From positions 248,001 to 312,000 of the forward strand of contig CANMHT010000003.1 in the NCBI GenBank assembly GCA_947497755.1: 64,000 nt of DNA, given 5' to 3'. Under the pieces are notes generated by a model that saw only the letters and a program-made list of their open reading frames with translations, had not been told where the DNA came from and searched no databases. The stretch comes from an uncultured Polaribacter sp. Lineage in GTDB: Bacteria > Bacteroidota > Bacteroidia > Flavobacteriales > Flavobacteriaceae. The position numbers and the translations under genes are program-made. Positions 57,370 to 64,000 of this stretch are shown piece by piece (position 1 is the stretch's first letter; each line of letters begins with the position of its first letter).

Positions 57370-60126
57370 ATGCTGCAACTCAAAAAATATCTTAGTTTTT
57401 GTTTCTTTCTGATAATGTGCTCACTAGCTTTTGGTCAGAATCAACACTTTAAAAATATTTCTATAAAAGAAGGTTTACCACAATCTGATGTTTTAGATGT
57501 AGCACAGGATGAGATTGGTTATTTGTGGTTTGCTACTCAAGGTGGTGGTATAGCCAAATATGATGGTAAAACTTTCGAAAACTACAATCAGTCTAATGGG
57601 CTGTTATCTAATTTTGTGAATGCCTTGTCTATTCATAAACATAAATTATATGTAGGTACACACAAAGGATTGTCTATTTTTTACAAAGGAAAATTCACAA
57701 ATTATCCTTCACCTAAAGTCAATGCAATTACACAGCTAAATAATGAAACTTATTTAGCTACCAAAGAAGGAATTTATGTTTTTAGAAAAGATTACATACT
57801 TCCTTTAAAACTGAATTTAAAAATTGATTTATCAGAAATAAAATCTATTCGCTACACAGATTCTTTTTATTGGATAGAAACGCCATCTGATATTTGGAAA
57901 ACCAAAACATTACACAACCCTAAAGCGATAACAAAAGCTACAAAAAAAGAAAAAATCTTATGGTTAAATAAGCAACAAAAGACAATACAACATTATCAAA
58001 AGTTGCCTAGATTTAAAACAGTCAGTATAGTAAAAATATTCAGAGATAAACAAAACACATTATGGATTCTAACTCGTGGACAAGGTGTTTTTCAATCGAT
58101 TGTAAATAATTTCCAACATTTTGATCGTATCAATTCACAAAGAATTCGACAAATTACTGCCGTGCATACTTCTAGTGATACAGTTTGGTTTTCTGACGGA
58201 TTTTCACTCTTTAAAAATGACAGTATGGGTATTAAATCCATTCCCATACAGCAACATCAATTTAAAACTACCAGTATTACTACTGATGCATTTCATAATT
58301 TATGGGTTGGTTCTAAAAATAAAGGTATTTACATTTTTAGAAAAAAAACGGATAGTTTACAGTTAGAAACTTATCAAATTGAACGTTTACATACGCAAAA
58401 TGGTTTGCCTAATAATCAAATTCAAAAAATACAGATTCTAAATGATACTATTTGGATCACTACAAAAAACAAAGGAATTATTAAGTTAGATTATGATTTT
58501 AACAATGGTGTTGTTAAAAAGATTCGAACTTTTAATCAAAGTAACGGATTAAAAGATTTACAGATTACAACGACTCTTATACATAAAGGGAATGTTTGGT
58601 ACGCTACTAAAAATGGCGCAATTGGCTATATTAAAGACAATACCATAAGGCATTTTTCTCGTGTTTTAAAACAGCAAACTTCTATTAGTTCTTTAGCTTT
58701 TTATAAAAATCATTTGCTCATAGGAACTTTAGGCAATGGCATTTGGATGGCTAAACAAGCAGAAATAAATCAGTTAAAACCTTTGTCTTCTTCTCTTTTA
58801 AACTCTTTAAATGTGTATCAAATGTTAGTAGATAGTCAACATAAAATTTGGATGGGTACAGAAAAAGGATTGGATCAAATAGTCTTAAAAAATAATCGGG
58901 TTTTTGATGTTAAGCATTTTAATGCTAATGATGGTTTTTGGGGTATAGAAACTAGTTTAAATACTGCTATAGAAACAACTAATGGCAACCTATGGTTTGG
59001 AACCAAAAACGGAATCACAAAATACACTCCAACAAATAGCATTGCAAAAAAATACAAACCTATTATTTCTTTTGAAAAAATACTGGTTGAAAACCAGTAT
59101 CTAGACAGTATTTCTAATCCGATTATTGCTAAGATATTACAATTAAAACCTCTTCAAAACAGTCTCTCTTTTCGTTATAAAACAGTAGATTTAAGTCATC
59201 CAGATAGGATTTTATATCAATGGAAATTAAATGATAACACTAGTAATTGGACTACTCAAAACAACATCAATTTTGCCAATTTACAAGCTGGTAATTATGT
59301 GTTTAGTGTGGTTTCTAAAAATGCATTTAATGAAATTAGCAAGCCTCAAATTTTCAACTTTTTTATTGACAAACCTATTTACAAAAAAACTTGGTTTATT
59401 GTTAGTTGTATCATTGCTACATTCTTAGTATTATTATTGATTGTAGTAAACTATATACAGCAAAAAAATAAAGAAAAAGTACAAAAGTTACGTTTAGAAA
59501 ATCACCTAATAAATTTAGAGCAAAAAGCACTTCAGTTACAAATGAATCCTCATTTTATCTTTAATGTTTTAAACGGAATTAAAGCCTTGGGGTATAAAGA
59601 AGATAAAACAGAACTAAACCAAACCATTAGTCAATTTGCTACTCTATTACGGGCTATTTTACACAATTCTAGAGAAGAAAATATTAGCTTATCAGAAGAA
59701 ATAAAAACTTTACAAAATTATGTTGCTTTAGAACAAAAAATGACTTCAAATCCATTTGATTTTAAAGTAGAAATAGCTATAAATACTATTGATATTGAAG
59801 AAATATTGATTCCACCTATGCTTTTACAACCTTTTATTGAGAATAGTATTAAACATGGATTTAAAGGTATTTCTAAAACTGGAAACATAATACTTTACTT
59901 TACTATAAAAAATCACCAATTATATTGCTCAGTTACCGATAATGGTGTGGGTTACAAACATTCTCAAAAAACTAGTACACATAAATCTGTTGCTCTCCAA
60001 GTAACTAAAGAACGTATCAAAAATTTGTCTAAATATAGTAGCATAGAAATTGCCGAAATAAAAAAAGATGCAGAAATTATTGGGACAAAAGTAGAAATTA
60101 AGATACCTTTAGTAACTGATTACTAA
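57370..60126 (+). CDS. Sensor histidine kinase with periplasmic two-component propeller repeats, Y_Y_Y domain and LytS-like kinase
   Basis: IGYLWFATQGGGIAKYDGKTFENYN propeller repeats; TM; LQMNPHFIFNVLNGIKALG; HATPase; ATG at 57370 preferred over TTG at 57364. Confidence 0.92.
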   Translation: MLQLKKYLSFCFFLIMCSLAFGQNQHFKNISIKEGLPQSDVLDVAQDEIGYLWFATQGGGIAKYDGKTFENYNQSNGLLSNFVNALSIHKHKLYVGTHKGLSIFYKGKFTNYPSPKVNAITQLNNETYLATKEGIYVFRKDYILPLKLNLKIDLSEIKSIRYTDSFYWIETPSDIWKTKTLHNPKAITKATKKEKILWLNKQQKTIQHYQKLPRFKTVSIVKIFRDKQNTLWILTRGQGVFQSIVNNFQHFDRINSQRIRQITAVHTSSDTVWFSDGFSLFKNDSMGIKSIPIQQHQFKTTSITTDAFHNLWVGSKNKGIYIFRKKTDSLQLETYQIERLHTQNGLPNNQIQKIQILNDTIWITTKNKGIIKLDYDFNNGVVKKIRTFNQSNGLKDLQITTTLIHKGNVWYATKNGAIGYIKDNTIRHFSRVLKQQTSISSLAFYKNHLLIGTLGNGIWMAKQAEINQLKPLSSSLLNSLNVYQMLVDSQHKIWMGTEKGLDQIVLKNNRVFDVKHFNANDGFWGIETSLNTAIETTNGNLWFGTKNGITKYTPTNSIAKKYKPIISFEKILVENQYLDSISNPIIAKILQLKPLQNSLSFRYKTVDLSHPDRILYQWKLNDNTSNWTTQNNINFANLQAGNYVFSVVSKNAFNEISKPQIFNFFIDKPIYKKTWFIVSCIIATFLVLLLIVVNYIQQKNKEKVQKLRLENHLINLEQKALQLQMNPHFIFNVLNGIKALGYKEDKTELNQTISQFATLLRAILHNSREENISLSEEIKTLQNYVALEQKMTSNPFDFKVEIAINTIDIEEILIPPMLLQPFIENSIKHGFKGISKTGNIILYFTIKNHQLYCSVTDNGVGYKHSQKTSTHKSVALQVTKERIKNLSKYSSIEIAEIKKDAEIIGTKVEIKIPLVTDY

Positions 60127-60132
60127 ATTATT

Positions 60133-60969
60133 ATGAATAGAAGAAAGTTTATTAAAAGCTCCATCATTGGAGCTATCGGCACCAGTATACTTGGAAGTTT
60201 TTACTCCTGGCAAGTTGAACCCTTTTGGTTAGAATTTGTGACATTAAAAATGGATATTAAAAATTTACCAAGTGATTTGAAGGGAAAAACACTAATGCAA
60301 ATTAGTGATGTACATGTTGGAAACAACTTCGATTATCAATACATTATTGATTCATTTAAAAAAGCGCAAAAATTTAATCCAGATTTTGTGGTGTATACGG
60401 GTGATTATGTTTCGTATGAAAATGAAGAACAATATGCCCAACTAAAACAGGTTTTTAAACATGCAGTTACTGGCACTTATGGCACTATAGGTGTATTAGG
60501 AAATCATGATTATGGAATCAATTCTGTACAACAAGATGTTGCAGATGAAATTACCTCCATACTTGAAAGTTCTGGAATAACAATTTTAGGCAATGAGCAA
60601 AAGAGTTTTCATGGATTGAATATTATCGGAATTGATGATTATTGGAGTTTAAATTTTGAACCCAAAAAAGTAATGCGACATATAGATCATCAAAAAGCCA
60701 ATTTGGTTTTATGTCACAATCCCGATGTTTGCGATTTAAATGTTTGGAATAACTATAAGGGGTGGATTTTATCTGGTCATACTCATGGTGGTCAAGTAAA
60801 ATCTCCTTTTCTTAACCCACCAATTTTACCAGTAAAAAATAAAAAATATTCTTCTGGAAAAATTGATTTAAACGATGGAAGAACTTTGTATATTAACCGA
60901 GCTTTAGGACATTTGTGGCAACTTAGATTTAATGTAAGACCAGAAATTACAATTTTTGAATTAGAATAA
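60133..60969 (+). CDS. Metallophosphoesterase with Tat-like signal (YaeI-like)
   Basis: NRRKFIKSSIIGAIG; LMQISDVHVGNNF, YTGDYVSYENE, GNHDYG, LSGHTHGGQ. Confidence 0.92.
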   Translation: MNRRKFIKSSIIGAIGTSILGSFYSWQVEPFWLEFVTLKMDIKNLPSDLKGKTLMQISDVHVGNNFDYQYIIDSFKKAQKFNPDFVVYTGDYVSYENEEQYAQLKQVFKHAVTGTYGTIGVLGNHDYGINSVQQDVADEITSILESSGITILGNEQKSFHGLNIIGIDDYWSLNFEPKKVMRHIDHQKANLVLCHNPDVCDLNVWNNYKGWILSGHTHGGQVKSPFLNPPILPVKNKKYSSGKIDLNDGRTLYINRALGHLWQLRFNVRPEITIFELE

Positions 60970-60973
60970 CTGA

Positions 60974-61723
60974 ATGAAAATACAAACTGCAATTTTAGTA
61001 GATGATATGCCTCAGGCATTAGAAATGTTACATACAGACATCACTAATAAATATCCAAATATTGAAATCATAGGAACTGCTAAAAGTGTAGTTGAAGCAG
61101 CAAAGTTATTACGAAAACGCCAACCAGACATTCTTTTTTTAGACATTATGTTGGGTGATGGTACTGGTTTTGATGTCTTAGAAATCATTCCAGATTTACC
61201 ATCAAAAATCATTTTTGTTACTGCTAGCGATGCGTATGCTATTAAAGCATTTAAGTTTGCTGCTATCGATTATGTATTAAAACCTTATTCTGATAATGAC
61301 CTTGAAGCTGCAATTAGCAAAGCGCTACATCATGTAAAACCAGAAAAAAAACAATTACATGTATTGCAAGAAACCATAACCAATCCTGCTGCTATTCCTC
61401 AAAAAATTTCTTTACACACCTTAGATAAAATTGTAGTTGTGCCTTTAGAAGAAATTGTTAGATGTAAGTCTGATAACAATTACACCACATTTTATTTTGA
61501 AAATAGCAGCAAGTTAATGGTTACTAAAACCTTAAAACACTTTGCAGATTTGTTAAAAGGAAGTCATTTTATTAGAGTACACCAAAGTCATTTAGTGAAC
61601 ACTAAGTACATTAAAGAATTTATTAAATCAGATGGTGGTTATCTCGTATTAAAAGACAAAAGTACCGTGCCTGTTTCTGTTAGAAAAAGAACAGAAGTAA
61701 TTGAGGCTCTAAATAACATATAA
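60974..61723 (+). CDS. LytTR-family response regulator
   Basis: Receiver ILFLDIMLGDGTGFDVLE; LytTR domain HFIRVHQSHLVNTKYIKEFIKSDGGYLVLKDKSTVPVSVRKR. Confidence 0.95.
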   Translation: MKIQTAILVDDMPQALEMLHTDITNKYPNIEIIGTAKSVVEAAKLLRKRQPDILFLDIMLGDGTGFDVLEIIPDLPSKIIFVTASDAYAIKAFKFAAIDYVLKPYSDNDLEAAISKALHHVKPEKKQLHVLQETITNPAAIPQKISLHTLDKIVVVPLEEIVRCKSDNNYTTFYFENSSKLMVTKTLKHFADLLKGSHFIRVHQSHLVNTKYIKEFIKSDGGYLVLKDKSTVPVSVRKRTEVIEALNNI

Positions 61724-61733
61724 GGCTTTATTC

Positions 61734-62807
61734 TTAAAAATTAACTCCCAATTTAAATTGAATACCATAATTGCTTTTATAAACTTTTGAGGTTTTAAAT
61801 TTTTGATAAATACCGATACCAGCTACAAAACCATATTCTTTCCATGGAATAAATAGTATTCCTTGTTTTGCTCCAATACCAATTACAAAATTGTGTGTTT
61901 TATTAGCTCCTGTCTTCTTTAAAACTTCTACGCCTAAAGGTATAGAAACTCCTAAATCTATATAAATATTAGGATCTATTTTTAGCAAACCATTAAACCC
62001 TGCATCAAAATCAAAACTCTTTACAGTATCATAGCCCATTTTTTTTACAATATTAGTTTTTGCAACAGAATGCCCGTAACCAATAGTAAATGGAATGATA
62101 AAATCTTTATCGCTATCAACAAAACCTGTATAGCTTACCTCCCAACCTTTATAATATTTATCAACTGTTTTTTGGTATGTCAATAAATTGATCCATCGAT
62201 CCAATGGTGCAATTGTTTTTGACAGTGATTTGCTCTTCTTAAAGTGCAATTTGTTATTAGTTATTATTTTTGATTGTTGTTGAGAAGTATTCTTTTGATT
62301 ATTTATAAAACCTAACAAACAATACTCTAAAGCTGCTCTTATTCTCTTTTCATGAGTTTTTGATATTTTATTAGTGTCTGAAGATGAAAATATGTCATCT
62401 TCTTTATGAGTAATTCGATATATCTCTTTTTCTTCTTGCTGAATTGTCTCATAAAAAATAAGCTCAATATAAACTCTAGCTGTTGTCTGATTGATACTAG
62501 ATTGTTTTTGCTGAATCTCTAAACTTTTTATTTCAATAATAATTGGCTTTTTTTCTTTACTACTTTTTAGTGTTTCATTCATAAATGCTAATACAGCATT
62601 AGATGCTCCATTTTTAAGTTTGTACTTTATAGAAGTATCTTCTTTCGTAATTCCCAGATATTTTTCTAATCGATTATCCAGTACATTACTAATAAAAAAT
62701 GATTGTGTTTCAATTGGGATTGGTTGTGTTTTCAATTCAATTTCTACTTGCGATACTCCAATTGTGCTAGTTAAAAGCAGTATTAGTACTGCTATATTTT
62801 TTTTCAT
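61734..62807 (-). CDS. Secreted/outer-membrane-associated hypothetical protein
   Basis: Signal peptide; beta-rich C-terminus ending in F. Confidence 0.7.
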   Translation of the reverse strand: MKKNIAVLILLLTSTIGVSQVEIELKTQPIPIETQSFFISNVLDNRLEKYLGITKEDTSIKYKLKNGASNAVLAFMNETLKSSKEKKPIIIEIKSLEIQQKQSSINQTTARVYIELIFYETIQQEEKEIYRITHKEDDIFSSSDTNKISKTHEKRIRAALEYCLLGFINNQKNTSQQQSKIITNNKLHFKKSKSLSKTIAPLDRWINLLTYQKTVDKYYKGWEVSYTGFVDSDKDFIIPFTIGYGHSVAKTNIVKKMGYDTVKSFDFDAGFNGLLKIDPNIYIDLGVSIPLGVEVLKKTGANKTHNFVIGIGAKQGILFIPWKEYGFVAGIGIYQKFKTSKVYKSNYGIQFKLGVNF

Positions 62808-63205
62808 TTGGATGCTTTAATTTTCTTATAATGAACCTCAACTTCTCTAAGTTCCTTAATATCAAATATCAACACCAATTTCTCTTGTGTTAAAGAAGTT
62901 ATTGTTGCTTTTAGTTTGTTATTATATGCATCTATCAATTCTACATAACTTCCATTAATGTTTAGCATAAATGTTCCTTGTTCCTCCTTACCTTCTGTTT
63001 TTGAAACAAAGCTCATATCACTTTTAAAACTTATAAAATCATGTTTTTCCTTTTTCGTTGGAGGGTACTTTTTTCCTTTTATCACATAGGTATTCAGCTT
63101 CCAAGTATTCAATAATTGTTCTTTCTTAATACTTTGCCCATATGTACTACTTGCTACAATTATAAAGAAAGAAGCAAGTATGATATTTTTTAAATTTAGT
63201 TTCAT
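62804..63205 (-). CDS. Small secreted lipocalin-like protein
   Basis: Signal peptide; LLNTWKLNTYVIKGKKYPPTKKEKHDFISFKSDMSFVSKTEGKEEQGTFML lipocalin-like pattern. Confidence 0.65.
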   Translation of the reverse strand: MKLNLKNIILASFFIIVASSTYGQSIKKEQLLNTWKLNTYVIKGKKYPPTKKEKHDFISFKSDMSFVSKTEGKEEQGTFMLNINGSYVELIDAYNNKLKATITSLTQEKLVLIFDIKELREVEVHYKKIKASK

Positions 63206-63231
63206 TTTTTAATGTTTTTTGATTTTTAATT

Positions 63232-64000
63232 TTATCTTGTTATCGATCTCATCAATAATGACAATGGCCCTCTTTTAAACTTCTTCCTCCATAAAACAGA
63301 AAACCCCATTAACAGCAAACAAAATATACCAGCATATAGAAATGCTTGGGAAACGCTTAAACTATTTTCTCCAAAAAAGAGATAAGCACTAAGAATTCCA
63401 ACAATAATGTGAGCTATATAATGTGTAAATGCTAATTGACCAGTCGTTGCTAAAACTTGTAAGTACTTATTCTCTTTTGCTCTTTCTGAAGCGGCAATAC
63501 AAATAGTAATTGCAACAAAAGACCAACTAATACCAGAAATCATAAATAATGGTAATGGAGGCATTGGTTGTGTTCCAAAAATTGCCGTTGCATCTTCTAC
63601 TGAAAATTCTAAAAAAGATACTGCAGATTTAATCAATTGCATTGATAGTAATTGAGTTGAAACAAATACGATTAAGGATATCCAAAAAATAGTTTTTCTT
63701 TTTTTAGCTGAGCTCAAATCTTGTCTTCCCATCCAAATACCTGCAATTACAAAAGAAACCCAAGGAAGTAAAGGATGAAAACCATTAAATAAAAGGTTTC
63801 TAAAAAAACCACTTACAGTCCAAAAACCAATATATTCATTAAGTTTCCAGTTCCATCCAGTTTCATAATCTACAAACATCATTAGCAATGGGAAAGCCCC
63901 AATTATTAAGATTATTGATGTCCATAAAATCTTATTATTAAACCTTATAAATAAAGCAGCTATTAAAAGATAGAACCCATAATAATGTAAAATATCTGCT
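63232..64000 (-). CDS. DUF418-like multi-pass membrane protein, truncated by the window end
   Basis: Frame remains open to the window edge (...ADILHYYGFYLLIAALFIRFNNKILWTSIILIIGAFPLLMMFVD...); LLFNGFHPLLPWVSFVIAGIWMGRQDL; AFTHYIAHI. Confidence 0.75.
   Translation of the reverse strand, partial: ADILHYYGFYLLIAALFIRFNNKILWTSIILIIGAFPLLMMFVDYETGWNWKLNEYIGFWTVSGFFRNLLFNGFHPLLPWVSFVIAGIWMGRQDLSSAKKRKTIFWISLIVFVSTQLLSMQLIKSAVSFLEFSVEDATAIFGTQPMPPLPLFMISGISWSFVAITICIAASERAKENKYLQVLATTGQLAFTHYIAHIIVGILSAYLFFGENSLSVSQAFLYAGIFCLLLMGFSVLWRKKFKRGPLSLLMRSITR

Overview
AT-rich window, most likely from a Flavobacteriaceae (Bacteroidota) chromosome, judged from protein families and TAnnTTTG promoter elements. 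(1) 1-25 kb is one long minus-strand surface-glycan operon. It contains a near-complete CMP-legionaminic-acid-type nonulosonic acid pathway (PtmE-, LegB-, LegC-, LegH-, LegG/NeuC-, LegI/NeuB- and LegF/NeuA-like), UDP-galactopyranose mutase, several glycosyltransferases, an MBOAT/SGNH O-acylation pair and a Wzm/Wzt-type ABC exporter. (2) 25-42 kb is mostly housekeeping: ftcD, MarR-GNAT, aroQ, xerD, rny, zapA, an M23 peptidase, a TonB receptor, bcp, nth, an ECF sigma factor and uvrA. (3) 42.5-50.7 kb is a divergent heme/iron uptake locus: HmuY, a TonB receptor, a DUF6607-like protein, ankyrin repeats, a DUF2271-like protein and a PepSY-flavodoxin reductase. (4) 50.8-54.1 kb is a two-gene VIT-VWA plus lipoprotein operon. 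(5) 54-64 kb has a tricorn-like S41 protease, a LytS/LytTR two-component system with a metallophosphoesterase gene between its two components, and small secreted proteins. Items missing from the ORF track: a probable 6S RNA between zapA and rny; a 47-aa small ORF downstream of the sigma factor; a 12-bp direct repeat with 21-bp period upstream of the VIT-VWA operon that looks like a LytTR site; and CDSs truncated at both window edges. The best candidate for an undescribed system is the VIT-VWA plus putative caspase-fold lipoprotein operon behind that repeat. All family assignments are from reading the sequences; no searches were run.
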